Shown here piece by piece: positions 49,126 through 58,230 of a stretch of DNA of 64,000 nucleotides (positions within the stretch are counted from its first letter, which is position 1; every line of letters starts with the position of its first letter). The stretch is from an uncultured Rhizobium sp. (GTDB taxonomy: Bacteria > Pseudomonadota > Alphaproteobacteria > Rhizobiales > Rhizobiaceae): the NCBI GenBank assembly GCA_945952315.1, contig CAMFIE010000007.1, positions 93,404 to 157,403 of the forward strand, given 5' to 3'. The translations under genes were made by a program, and so were the position numbers. Below the pieces are notes generated by a model. That model was given only the letters and a program-made list of their open reading frames with translations, was not told where the DNA came from and made no database searches.

Positions 49126-50055
49126 TCAGAGGGTCTCCGCCAGATGCCGGAGCTCCGCCGCCTTCGTATCATAGATCATGTTGCCGTCCGGTGACGCAAT
49201 CAGCATGAAGGCGAAAAAGATCGATACCCATTCCTGATAGTTCTCCATCAGCAGGTCGGTCGCCATGAATGTATCGTGGCTGGTTTTCACCACGAAACCG
49301 GCCGCGACCGATTTGGAAATCACATTCGCCACCTGCGATTTCGACACCTGAAACGAGCGGGCGATCGAACCGAGCGAGGGGATCGGCGTGCCTTCGATGG
49401 CGTGGCGGGCAAGCGTGTTCAGCACAGGCCAGCCGCATTCATGGTTGAAGAAGCAGGATAGCGCAGGCAGCCGACCCGTCAGCGTTTCCCCTCCGATGAA
49501 AGCATGGCCCATATTCAGCGCGATCTGTTCGACGGTCAGCGGATCGGAGGCGATGCGCTCCACACGGTTGCTGCCCGGCTCAAGCCGGTCGAGATGCGAG
49601 CAGATGCCGAGCATCCAGTTCTTCACCAGCGCATAGAGCGCCGGGGTCGGAATGAAAATCTTGAGGCGCTGGTCCTGCCGGCCTGCCTCCACCGTCAGAA
49701 GGCCCATCGCATGCATCATGTCGAGCGTGGTTTTCACCACCCGGGCGCTGCCGTCCAGCGTGCGCTTCAGGGCATCCACAAGCTGTGCATAGGTTGGCCC
49801 GCGCTCCGGCCCCAGCAGGCGGCAGCGCACACCAAGGCAGAAGCATAGGGTGACGATGCGAAAGCGCACATCGCGGCCGAGCAGCTTGTTGATGTAGCGC
49901 GGGCCGGTGGTGCGCAGCGCAATCACCGCATCCGTATAGGTAATGACCGCTTCACGAAACTGTGGCGCGCAGGTCAGGCCGCGTGCGAGTTCGGCAAGCG
50001 CATCCGTTTCTTTCTGGCCTCCGGCATATGGCCCGGTCAACGCAAACTTCGACAT
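49126..50055 (-). CDS. uncharacterised protein with two winged-helix-like segments
   Basis: A 309-residue cytoplasmic protein without a recognised name. Two regions look like DNA-binding helix-turn-helix folds: about 88-135 (PTYAQLVDALKRTLDGSARV, then a MHAMGLLTVE wing) and about 225-265 (GSIARSFQVSKSQVANVISK). The rest is mixed helical. It may be a transcription factor with duplicated winged helices. It is 24 bases upstream of arsC in the same direction, so cotranscription is likely and a role in controlling arsC is possible. Confidence 0.65.
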   Translation of the reverse strand: MSKFALTGPYAGGQKETDALAELARGLTCAPQFREAVITYTDAVIALRTTGPRYINKLLGRDVRFRIVTLCFCLGVRCRLLGPERGPTYAQLVDALKRTLDGSARVVKTTLDMMHAMGLLTVEAGRQDQRLKIFIPTPALYALVKNWMLGICSHLDRLEPGSNRVERIASDPLTVEQIALNMGHAFIGGETLTGRLPALSCFFNHECGWPVLNTLARHAIEGTPIPSLGSIARSFQVSKSQVANVISKSVAAGFVVKTSHDTFMATDLLMENYQEWVSIFFAFMLIASPDGNMIYDTKAAELRHLAETL

Positions 50056-50272
50056 GGTTCCTTGAACGTCACTGTTGCTTCAAGAAAGTCATTCCGAAGC
50101 TTTATTATTGTTTTTTAGAAAGGCTAGCCATGCCCGCTCACGCAAGTCAAGCGAGGCCGGGGTCGAAAAGGCGGCAGAACGCCCATTGTCGTCGATATGA
50201 ATGATCTTCACCTTTGCCAGAATGGCCTCTGCTCCTATATCGGGGGGGAGATCAAGCGGAAGGATTGGGGTC

Positions 50273-51763
50273 ATGGCAGCGGATCATCTGGGGCGTTTCG
50301 GGTTTGACCATTCCTATCAGCGTCTGCCATCGCGCTTTTATGCGGCCGCCCGGCCTGCGACCGCGCCTGCACCGCGCCTTGTCGCCTTCAATACGCCGCT
50401 TGCCGAGGAAATGGGCCTGCCGACGGAGGGTCTTTCTGCGGAAGAGCTGGCCGCGATCTTTTCCGGAAACCGGTTGCCGGGAGATGCGCAGCCGGTGGCA
50501 CTTGCCTATGCCGGGCACCAGTTCGGCGGCTTCAATCCCCAGCTCGGCGATGGCCGGGCGATCCTGCTTGGGGAGGTGGTGACACCCGAAGGGCGGCGGC
50601 TCGATATCCAGCTGAAGGGGGCCGGACAGACGCCCTTTTCCCGCCGTGGCGATGGCAAGGCGGCGCTGGGGCCGGTGCTTCGGGAGTTTCTGGTGTCGGA
50701 AGCCATGCAGGCGCTCGGCATTCCCACCACCCGCGCGCTTGCGGCGGTGCTGACCGGCGAACCGGTCTATCGCGAAACCGTGCTGCAGGGGGCGGTGCTC
50801 ACCCGTGTGGCCGCAAGCCATATCCGCATCGGCACCTTCCAGTATTTCGCCGCCCGGCAGGATGAGGAGGCACTGCGCCTGCTCACCGCCCATGCGCTCG
50901 CCCGCCATTATCCGGATCGGCAGGAGGCGGAAAATCCGGCTCTGGCGCTGCTTGAAGGCGTCATCGAGCGGCAGGCGCTGCTGGTGTCGGAATGGATGCG
51001 CGTCGGCTTTGTCCACGGGGTGATGAACACCGACAATATGTCGATCTCCGGCGAAACCATCGATTACGGCCCCTGCGCCTTCATCGATGCCTATGATCCG
51101 GCGGCGCGCTTTTCCTCGATCGACACCGGCAGCCGCTATGCCTTTGCCAATCAGGGGGCGGTGGCCGAATGGAATCTCGCGCGGCTCGCAGAATCGCTTT
51201 TGCCGATCATCGATCCGGACGAAGACCGGGCAGTGGAACGCGCGACCACTGCGCTCAAGCGTTTTTCGCCCCGCTTTGCGGCCAATATGCTCGCCGTAAT
51301 GCGGGCAAAGCTCGGGTTGGCGACAGAGGAAGAGGGCGATGCGGCGCTGGCGCGGGATCTGCTGAAGGCCCTGCATCAGGGCCATGCGGATTTCACGCTC
51401 ACTTTCCGCGCCCTTTCCGACGGGGTGCGCGGCGATGATCCGGGGTTTGACGGTGCCGCGGGCTGTTGCATTGACCTCTCTGCCTTCCGGGAATGGCTGA
51501 CAGCCTATCGTGCCCGGCTGGCGCGCGAGACGGTGCCCGCCTTTGTGCGGGCCGACGGGATGGACCGGGCCAATCCGCTCTATATTCCGCGCAACCATCT
51601 GGTCGAGGCTGCGCTTGCCGATGCGGCGGAGGGGGATTTCGGGCGTTTCAACCGGCTGCGCGTGGTGCTGGGCCAGCCCTATACGCTGCAGCCGGGCACG
51701 GAAGATCATGCGGCATTGCCGCCGCAAGGCGAGGCACCCTATCGCACCTTCTGCGGCACCTGA
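50273..51763 (+). CDS. selO: protein adenylyltransferase SelO
   Basis: A 496-residue pseudokinase of the YdiU/SelO family, which transfers AMP from ATP to Ser/Thr/Tyr of target proteins during oxidative stress. Landmarks: AYAGHQFGGFNPQLGDGRAI near the start, LDIQLKGAGQTPFSRRGDGK (nucleotide Lys), GVMNTDNMSISGETIDYGPC (the inverted kinase catalytic loop and DYG metal site), and a C-terminal Cys (TFCGT) at the position of the selenocysteine in vertebrate SelO. Start MAADHLGRFGFDHSYQRLP is standard. Single gene. Confidence 0.93.
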   Translation: MAADHLGRFGFDHSYQRLPSRFYAAARPATAPAPRLVAFNTPLAEEMGLPTEGLSAEELAAIFSGNRLPGDAQPVALAYAGHQFGGFNPQLGDGRAILLGEVVTPEGRRLDIQLKGAGQTPFSRRGDGKAALGPVLREFLVSEAMQALGIPTTRALAAVLTGEPVYRETVLQGAVLTRVAASHIRIGTFQYFAARQDEEALRLLTAHALARHYPDRQEAENPALALLEGVIERQALLVSEWMRVGFVHGVMNTDNMSISGETIDYGPCAFIDAYDPAARFSSIDTGSRYAFANQGAVAEWNLARLAESLLPIIDPDEDRAVERATTALKRFSPRFAANMLAVMRAKLGLATEEEGDAALARDLLKALHQGHADFTLTFRALSDGVRGDDPGFDGAAGCCIDLSAFREWLTAYRARLARETVPAFVRADGMDRANPLYIPRNHLVEAALADAAEGDFGRFNRLRVVLGQPYTLQPGTEDHAALPPQGEAPYRTFCGT

Positions 51764-51844
51764 TCGGGCCGGAAAAAATGCCGCTGTCCTCTTTTCAACG
51801 GCGCGGCTTTTGACCATGCTGGGAAAGTAACGAGGGGGATGACA

Positions 51845-52342
51845 ATGACGATAGACCGGGATCTCGAACTGATTGCCGCGCAACAGGGGGCGCTCTGCTT
51901 CGAGAGCTTCAATCTGGAAACGGCCTGGGCGCTGGGCTCGCTGCTGCAGCAGATGGCGTCATCCCGCAAGCTGCCGGTGGTCATCGATATCACGCTGCAT
52001 TCCATGCCCGGCTTTTATGCCGCGCTGCCGGGCTCTACCGCCGACAATGCCAACTGGGTGCGTCGCAAGCGCAATCTGGTTCTGCGCTTCCTGAAAAGCA
52101 GCTATGCCATCGGGCTGGAATTGCAGCGACAGGGCGCGACGCTGGAGCAGAAATTCGGCCTGCCGGGTGCCGATTTCACGCCGCATGGCGGCTCTTTCCC
52201 GATCACCGTTACCGGTACCGGCTGCATCGGCGCGGTCACGGTTTCCGGCCTGCCGCAGCGCGAGGATCACAATCTGGTGGTCGAGGCGCTCGCGATCTTC
52301 CTGAAGCAGGACCCGATCGCGCTCGCCCTTCCACCGGCCTGA
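51845..52342 (+). CDS. UPF0303 / heme-degrading-domain (HbpS-like) protein
   Basis: A 165-residue protein of the DUF336/HbpS-like family (UPF0303), with LPVVIDITLHSMPGFYAALP and a C-terminal GCIGAVTVSGLPQREDHNLV pattern. Family members bind heme or cobalamin-like ligands; the role here is unknown. The GAGGGGG box abuts a first ATG at 51839 but has ideal spacing to the ATG at 51845, so the latter is chosen. Confidence 0.8.
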   Translation: MTIDRDLELIAAQQGALCFESFNLETAWALGSLLQQMASSRKLPVVIDITLHSMPGFYAALPGSTADNANWVRRKRNLVLRFLKSSYAIGLELQRQGATLEQKFGLPGADFTPHGGSFPITVTGTGCIGAVTVSGLPQREDHNLVVEALAIFLKQDPIALALPPA

Positions 52343-52346
52343 ACCG

Positions 52347-53585
52347 TCAGGCCCGGTTTTCGTCCATGATCATTTTCGTCAGGCTGCCTTCTGCCGGATA
52401 GAGCGGAATCAGGCAGGCCTGCAGCGAATGATAGATATCCGCCTTGCCGGTGAAGAGCGTATAGGCGGGCTGCATGTCCTCCGTCAGTTGCTCGTGCCAG
52501 CCGCCATTGCGGTGGTCGACGAAGGAGGTGGCGATGCAATCCCAGATCTTGCGATAGCTCGCCTCGTGGAAATCGCCGGGGAAATGGGCATTGAGGAAGG
52601 CGGCGGCACCGGCGCCTTCCGAGAGCGGCCACCACAGCTTGTAGCGCCTTGACGGGCGGTTTTCCCAATCGAGCGTATAGTAGAAGCCGCCCTTGTCCCG
52701 GTCCCAGCCGAGGGTCATCGACTGGAAGAAAAGCGCGCGCGATGCTTCCGTCATCCAGTCATGGCGCTTGCCGGATAGCACCCAGAGCTGCATCAGAAGC
52801 CGCGCCCATTCCAGCGAATGGCCGGGCGTGGTGCCGGAGGGACGGAACATCTCGTGCCCGCTATAGGCCTCGTCCACTTGCCAGTCTTCGGTGAAATGTT
52901 CCGGCAAGCGATAGCCACAGGCCTGCGCATGGCAGCGGATGATCAGCTCGGCAATGCGGGTGGCCTTGTCGAGATAGTCCTGTTCGCCGGTCGCCTCATA
53001 GGCGGCCATCAGCGCCTCGGTGAGGTGCATGTTGGAATTCTGGCCGTGATAAGGCCCCATCGAGCCCCAGTCGGCGGTGAATTCCTCGGTGATCGCGCCG
53101 TGCTTTTCTTCCCAGAAACGGGTGTTCAGAATGTCGGTCACATCGGCGAGCATCTCCTTGGCCAGCGGATGGCCGACCAGGCTCGCGGAGGAGGCGGCGA
53201 GCAGCACGAAGGCATGGCCATAGCCCTGCTTGGTGCTGTCGGCGGGCCCGTTGTCGTCAATCGCCCAGAAATAGCCGCCCTGTGCCGTGTCCCGATGCCG
53301 GTTCCAGATGGAGGTCATGCCGTGATCGATCATGTCGGAAAGGCCGGGCCTGCCCATCAGATGGCCAGCGACTGAGCAATGTACCTGCCGCGCGCTCATA
53401 TGTACGCCGCGGGGTGCATTCTTGCCGCGTTTCACTGCGCCGGTTACATCCATCTCGAAGAAGCCACCTGCCGGATCAATCGTGTGCGCACCAAAGAAGG
53501 TGAACAGCTGGTCAGCCTGCTGCTCCAGCCAACGGCGATGCGCCGGGCGTTTCACCCAGGGCAACGGGTCCAGTAACTCACTCAT
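52347..53585 (-). CDS. AGE-family sugar isomerase/epimerase
   Basis: A 412-residue (alpha/alpha)6-barrel protein of the N-acylglucosamine 2-epimerase family. It shows VHMSARQVHCSVAGHLM, GYGHAFVLLAASSA, PGHSLEWARLLMQLW and the His-rich GGWHEQLTEDMQPAYT segment; the His residues in these are the usual catalytic ones. Size and lack of N-acetyl-specific features suit a mannose/aldose-ketose isomerase (YihS-like) as well as an epimerase. Convergent with the UPF0303 gene (four-base gap). Confidence 0.85.
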   Translation of the reverse strand: MSELLDPLPWVKRPAHRRWLEQQADQLFTFFGAHTIDPAGGFFEMDVTGAVKRGKNAPRGVHMSARQVHCSVAGHLMGRPGLSDMIDHGMTSIWNRHRDTAQGGYFWAIDDNGPADSTKQGYGHAFVLLAASSASLVGHPLAKEMLADVTDILNTRFWEEKHGAITEEFTADWGSMGPYHGQNSNMHLTEALMAAYEATGEQDYLDKATRIAELIIRCHAQACGYRLPEHFTEDWQVDEAYSGHEMFRPSGTTPGHSLEWARLLMQLWVLSGKRHDWMTEASRALFFQSMTLGWDRDKGGFYYTLDWENRPSRRYKLWWPLSEGAGAAAFLNAHFPGDFHEASYRKIWDCIATSFVDHRNGGWHEQLTEDMQPAYTLFTGKADIYHSLQACLIPLYPAEGSLTKMIMDENRA

Positions 53586-53785
53586 TTGGCACTCCTCGAA
53601 ATCCGATGTCTCAACCGATTTAAAGCACCCACGCGACGGATTGAAAAGGGCATTTGACCCGCCGCGCCACTTGCTTCACACATTGATTCAATACGCTTCG
53701 AGATTGATTCCGGATATGGTTTCAACCTTATGAAATGGTTCGAAAAATCCGGGTGTCGAAAGTGTTCCGGAACGGGAGGGACGGC

Positions 53786-54190
53786 GTGGCTGGAGAAACA
53801 GATCTTGCGAATCTTCTGAAGCATATGCGCCCGGAACTTCAACCGGGGCACTATGTCTTTGCAACGGTTGCGCCGGAGATGATGCCGGACTGGTCGGTTC
53901 TCAAGCCGCTTGGCACGTTCCGCGAGGCGGAGGGCCTGACCCTGATTGTCGAACAGGCAGAAGCGGTGAAGGCCGGGCTCACCTGTTCCGGACCGATGCG
54001 GCAGATCACGCTGATGATCCATTCCGCGCTCGAAGCCGTGGGCCTGACGGCGGCTTTTGCCGCCGCGCTGACGAAGGATGGGATCAGCGCCAATGTGATC
54101 GCGGGCTATTACCACGACCACATTTTCGTGCCGTATGCGGATGCCGACCGCGCGGTCAGGGCGCTTGAGGCCCTGTCGCGTGGCACGTGA
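53786..54190 (+). CDS. ACT-domain regulatory-type protein
   Basis: A 134-residue protein with two ACT-like modules: about 1-65 (LKHMRPELQPGHYVFATVAP, EAEGLTLIVE) and about 70-130 (MRQITLMIHSALEAVGLTAA). This is the PF10000-type family with amino-acid-binding folds and no enzyme domain. The start is a GTG (VAGETDLANLL) with GGGAGGG box; the frame is open 17 codons further. Convergent with the CocE-like gene. Confidence 0.78.
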   Translation: MAGETDLANLLKHMRPELQPGHYVFATVAPEMMPDWSVLKPLGTFREAEGLTLIVEQAEAVKAGLTCSGPMRQITLMIHSALEAVGLTAAFAAALTKDGISANVIAGYYHDHIFVPYADADRAVRALEALSRGT

Positions 54191-54197
54191 GCCTTCC

Positions 54198-56192
54198 TTA
54201 CATGAAGTCGCGCGGGATGCGCTTGTCGAAGCTTTTCTCGAAAACCTGCTTTTCATCCTCGAAGGCGGTGACGCGGGCGGAGATCAGCCAATCGGTTGCC
54301 GTTGCGCGCATCGAGGCGCGGCATTCGGTGCGCACCGACCAGCCCTGACGTTTCGCCTCCGTCGTCCAGTGGCAGTTGCCGGTCATGGACAGCGGATCAT
54401 CGGGTACGATGGCCCAGGTCTCGCGGCGGCATTCGCGCGTGGCAAGGCCTGTCTGCGGATGCTCGTTCAAGCCCGTATCCTCCAGAATGCGATATTCCGT
54501 GCGGTTGCGGGTGAGATCGCGGTAAACCCCGCGCTGCGTGGCCGAAGGCGACTTGCTGACATATTTTGGCAGTGGGTCCGGATTGTCCGGTTCCTTCACC
54601 GAAATCAGCTGATGCTTGCCGAGGCGCGGCAGATTGAGCGTGAGCGAGGCGCGGTCCAGCGTTATGCCCGGATCTTCCGGCAGCGGCAGGACCAGCGGCC
54701 AATAGGCGGTGGAGACCGACAGCCGGATGCGATGCCCGGCCTTGAACCGGTAGCCACAGGCATCGAGAACCATGCGGATATCGACGAATTCGTCCGCTGG
54801 CATCGCTTCAGGCGAGGCGCTTGAATGGCGGTGTGCAAGGTTCAGCACGCCGAAGCTCACACGGGTGGCCACGCCGTCCGGATGGACATCCACGATACGG
54901 GCGACCAGATTGGCATTGCTGCCCGTGGTCGAGACGCGGATGGAGAGCACCGGCTCGCCGAGATAGTCCTGATCCTCCTCCAGCACCGGTGTTTCGAACG
55001 TCAGCGAACCGGCATCGTCCAGCCGCTGGTCACCCGCCATTTCCGCATCCGGTTTCAGCGTGAAGAATTCCCCGGCCATGATGCCGGTATCGAGAGGCGA
55101 GCGCAGGAAAACCGGGTTCATCGCATTGGAAAAGCCCTGACCTTCCGCGAGCTGGCCGAAAGCGCCGATATGCATCGGCTTCATGTCGGGTTTCGTCCAC
55201 TGGTCCTTGGCGATCCAGAAGCCGGGATCGAAATCGCGGCGCAGCGCAGGACGGGGCGCATCCAGCATATAGGCGCGCATCTGCGGCCAGCGCTCCACGC
55301 CGGTTTCCTCATCGCGCAGCCAGCGGTTCCACCAGGCAATGGCCTCGCCGTGGAAATCTGCGCGCGGCTTCGGATAGGCAAAATGCGGATATTTGTGCAC
55401 CCAGGGGCCGATCAGCGCCTTTGCCTTCGCACCCATGCCTTCAATGGCCTTGATCGGCGTGTTGCGATAGCCATCGGCCCAGCCTGCAATCATCAGCGCC
55501 GGGATTTCGATCTCCGAGAAATCCTCGCAGACCGAGCCATGCTGCCAGAATTCGTCACGGCGCTGATGCTCCAGCCATTCCTCCATGAAGAAGGGTTCCT
55601 TCGCCAGCCGCTCCAGCCACATTTCGCGCCAGCGCTCGCCCACCAGCGCCGGGTCCGGCGAGCGGGACTGATAGGCGAGCATGGTGCCCGCCCAGGAAAG
55701 CTGCGCGGAAAGATGGCAGCCGTTCTTGTAGTGAATGTCGTCATTGTAGCGGTCGACCGTCGAGGCAATCGAGATCACCGCCTTCAGCGCGGGCGGACGC
55801 ATCGCGGCCACCTGCAGGCAGTTGAAGCCGCCCCAGGAAATGCCCATCATGCCCACATTGCCATTGCACCAGGGCCGGGCCGCGATCCATGCGATCAGCT
55901 CGCAGGCATTGGCAAGCTCGAGCGGCGTATATTCACCGTCGATCACGCCCTCGCTCTCGCCCGAGCCGCGAATATCGATACGCACGCCCGCAATGCCCGC
56001 AGCGGCAAAGACCGGATAGGTCGATTCATCGCGCGGTGCCGTTCCATCCCGCTTGCGATAGGGCAGGAACTCGAAAACGGCCGGCACGGGATCGGTTTCC
56101 GCGTCATCGGGAAGCCAGATGCGGGCTGCAAGGCGCGTTCCGTCTGCCAACGTAATCCACTGGTTCTCGATCACGGAAAATGGTCGGTTCAT
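54198..56192 (-). CDS. CocE/NonD-family hydrolase (X-Pro dipeptidyl-peptidase type)
   Basis: A 664-residue serine hydrolase. The alpha/beta-hydrolase domain (about 1-340) has the nucleophile in GISWGG (S119), RIDIRGSGESEG and a cap region, and the C-terminal jelly-roll domain (about 400-540, YRFKAGHRIRLSVSTAYWPL) is the X-Pro DPP beta-sandwich. About 110 residues beyond it form an extra C-terminal extension. Family members cleave esters such as cocaine or glutaryl-acylases' substrates; the natural one here is unknown. Cytoplasmic, no signal peptide. Confidence 0.87.
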   Translation of the reverse strand: MNRPFSVIENQWITLADGTRLAARIWLPDDAETDPVPAVFEFLPYRKRDGTAPRDESTYPVFAAAGIAGVRIDIRGSGESEGVIDGEYTPLELANACELIAWIAARPWCNGNVGMMGISWGGFNCLQVAAMRPPALKAVISIASTVDRYNDDIHYKNGCHLSAQLSWAGTMLAYQSRSPDPALVGERWREMWLERLAKEPFFMEEWLEHQRRDEFWQHGSVCEDFSEIEIPALMIAGWADGYRNTPIKAIEGMGAKAKALIGPWVHKYPHFAYPKPRADFHGEAIAWWNRWLRDEETGVERWPQMRAYMLDAPRPALRRDFDPGFWIAKDQWTKPDMKPMHIGAFGQLAEGQGFSNAMNPVFLRSPLDTGIMAGEFFTLKPDAEMAGDQRLDDAGSLTFETPVLEEDQDYLGEPVLSIRVSTTGSNANLVARIVDVHPDGVATRVSFGVLNLAHRHSSASPEAMPADEFVDIRMVLDACGYRFKAGHRIRLSVSTAYWPLVLPLPEDPGITLDRASLTLNLPRLGKHQLISVKEPDNPDPLPKYVSKSPSATQRGVYRDLTRNRTEYRILEDTGLNEHPQTGLATRECRRETWAIVPDDPLSMTGNCHWTTEAKRQGWSVRTECRASMRATATDWLISARVTAFEDEKQVFEKSFDKRIPRDFM

Positions 56193-56438
56193 GAGGACAT
56201 GCCTTTATGCTCTGGTGATGCAACCGGCCCATTGAATGACCGATCCGGAAGGCATGCAAGGCCGCCCGGCGACGCAAGCGCGCCTTCCACCGGCTTTTTC
56301 TCAAAGATCGCCCGCAAAGCGAGAAAAATTGCCGCTTTTCAGCATTTTAGCGTGTCTCGCACAACAAATCCGCCGATGATTGGCCGAATGCCCGCCACGG
56401 TGCTAAGAGAATCACGAAGGGCAGCGCAGGGTAAGGGC

Positions 56439-58031
56439 ATGCGGGGAAAATTCGGGATCAATCTGCTGGCTGGCCTTTCGATTGCCGGGCTGCTGCTGCC
56501 GGAGGCGGTCGCCTATGCCGGCATTGCGGGCCTTTCGCCGGAGCGGGCCATTCTGGCGGGCGTGGCGGGCGGGCTTGCCTATGCCGTTTTTGGTCGCAGC
56601 CGACAGGCGATCATCGCGCCCACGTCGTCTTCCGCAGCGATCCTTGCCGCAACGCTTGCCTCCATGCCGGGCGGAGACGGGCGGCGGGACATGTTCGCGA
56701 CGCTTGCTGTCTTGCTGGCGGGCGCCTTTTTTCTCTTTGCAGCGCTCTTTCGGCTGGGAAGCCTGACCGGCTTCATTTCGCGGCCGGTTCTGAAAGGCTT
56801 TTCCTTCGGGCTGGCGCTCACCATCATCGTTCATCAGTTGCCGCATCTCTTCGGCCTGACGGCCGAGGGGAGCAATATGGCGCTCTATCTCTTCGATCTC
56901 TTCCGGCAACTGCCGAGCGCGCAGCCGGTGAACCTTTCGCTTGGAACCGGCGCACTGGCGCTGCTGATCCTTTTGAAACGGTATCCGGTCCTGCCCGGGC
57001 CGCTGGTGGTGATGATCGGAGGGGTTCTGGTGTCACGCTGGCTTGGGCCGGGGCTTGAACGCGTCGGTCCCATCCATCTCAGCCTTGATCCGCCCGTGCT
57101 CTGGCCGGTGACGATGACGGAGCTTTCGACACTTGCGCAATATACGCTGCCGCTCGTGCTGATCCTCTTTGCCGAATCCTGGGGGACGATCCGGGCGCTA
57201 GCCCTTTCCGCGGGCGATGATACGCGGGCAAACCGCGAGCTTGCCGCGCTCGGTCTTGCCAATCTTGCCAGCGCGCTTGTGCGCGGTATGCCGGTGGGCG
57301 CCGGATTTTCCGCAGGCTCGGCGGCAGAGGCTGCCGGGGCAAATTCACGTCTTGCAGGCCTTGTTGCGGCTTTCGGGCTGGCGCTTCTGGTCTTCTATGG
57401 CGCGGGCGAAATCGCGCTGCTGCCGAAGGCGATCCCGGCTGCCGTGGTGATTGCAGCACTTGGCCATGCACTCGATCCCCAACCCTTTCTCCGGCTATGG
57501 CATCTCGGTCGCGACAACCTGCTGGCGCTTGGAACGGCGGCGGGTATTCTCGCCTTCGGGGTTCTCGATGGCATGCTGATCGCGATTGGCCTTTCGCTCG
57601 TCTCGCTCCTGTCCCGCCTTTCCCATCCGGTCATCGCACGGCTTGGCCAATTGCCAGACAGCCGCGACTATGTGGATCGCGCCCGCCATCCGGATGCATT
57701 CGTTATCCATGATCTCGCGATTTTTCGCCCGGCCGCACCACTGTTTTATGCCAATGCGGGCACCGTGCTTGCCGCGGTTATCCACCTTACCAAGGAAGAC
57801 CCGGCCATCCGCCGGGTGATCCTCAGCCTTGAGGAAAGCTTCGATCTCGACACAACCGCACTGGATGAGTTGACCGAGTTTGACCGGGAGCTGCGTCGCC
57901 ACGGCATCAGGCTTGCCTATGCGCGTGTGCATGACCATGTGCGTGATCTTCTGGCGCGGGCAGGCGAGAAGGATATTCTGAACCGTTGCAGTTATAGCGT
58001 GGATGACGCCGTGCAGGATTTCAGTGAGTAG
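56439..58031 (+). CDS. SulP (SLC26) anion permease with STAS domain
   Basis: A 530-residue inner-membrane transporter. About ten to twelve hydrophobic segments (15-400) include the SulP consensus LLAGLSIAGLLLPEAVAYAG and the GFSAGSAAEAAGANSR loop. A cytoplasmic STAS domain (about 425-525, ending AVQDFSE) follows. It carries sulfate, bicarbonate or a dicarboxylate; specificity cannot be read. The AGGGTAAGGGC box supports this start; ATGs at 56376 and 56388 are in frame. Divergent from the CocE gene; no obvious partner. Confidence 0.87.
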   Translation: MRGKFGINLLAGLSIAGLLLPEAVAYAGIAGLSPERAILAGVAGGLAYAVFGRSRQAIIAPTSSSAAILAATLASMPGGDGRRDMFATLAVLLAGAFFLFAALFRLGSLTGFISRPVLKGFSFGLALTIIVHQLPHLFGLTAEGSNMALYLFDLFRQLPSAQPVNLSLGTGALALLILLKRYPVLPGPLVVMIGGVLVSRWLGPGLERVGPIHLSLDPPVLWPVTMTELSTLAQYTLPLVLILFAESWGTIRALALSAGDDTRANRELAALGLANLASALVRGMPVGAGFSAGSAAEAAGANSRLAGLVAAFGLALLVFYGAGEIALLPKAIPAAVVIAALGHALDPQPFLRLWHLGRDNLLALGTAAGILAFGVLDGMLIAIGLSLVSLLSRLSHPVIARLGQLPDSRDYVDRARHPDAFVIHDLAIFRPAAPLFYANAGTVLAAVIHLTKEDPAIRRVILSLEESFDLDTTALDELTEFDRELRRHGIRLAYARVHDHVRDLLARAGEKDILNRCSYSVDDAVQDFSE

Positions 58032-58230
58032 ATTTGTTGTTAAATCAAAATAATAATTACAACCATTTCAAAGTATAAAATTTAATATTCATCCAATTTA
58101 TAGTCGTATAAATGCCATTTTATACATATCGTCTTTCAATATTCAGAATTAATATTAGGAATTTAGGTTTTCATTTACCGTTTTATTCGAGTTTTGAGGC
58201 TTGATGTCAAGAAGATCCGGGAGGATCGGC

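Noticed and set aside
50089..50274. 61-residue open frame on the minus strand between the winged-helix gene and selO
   Set aside because: The start overlaps the selO start, there is no ribosome binding site, and the divergent promoter region must lie here. The sequence looks mildly protein-like, so a decayed gene cannot be ruled out.
54825..56438. Long N-terminal extension of the SulP frame across the CocE gene
   Set aside because: The upstream 530 codons are antisense to the CocE-like hydrolase and have no recognisable domain; the permease starts at 56439 with a proper ribosome binding site.
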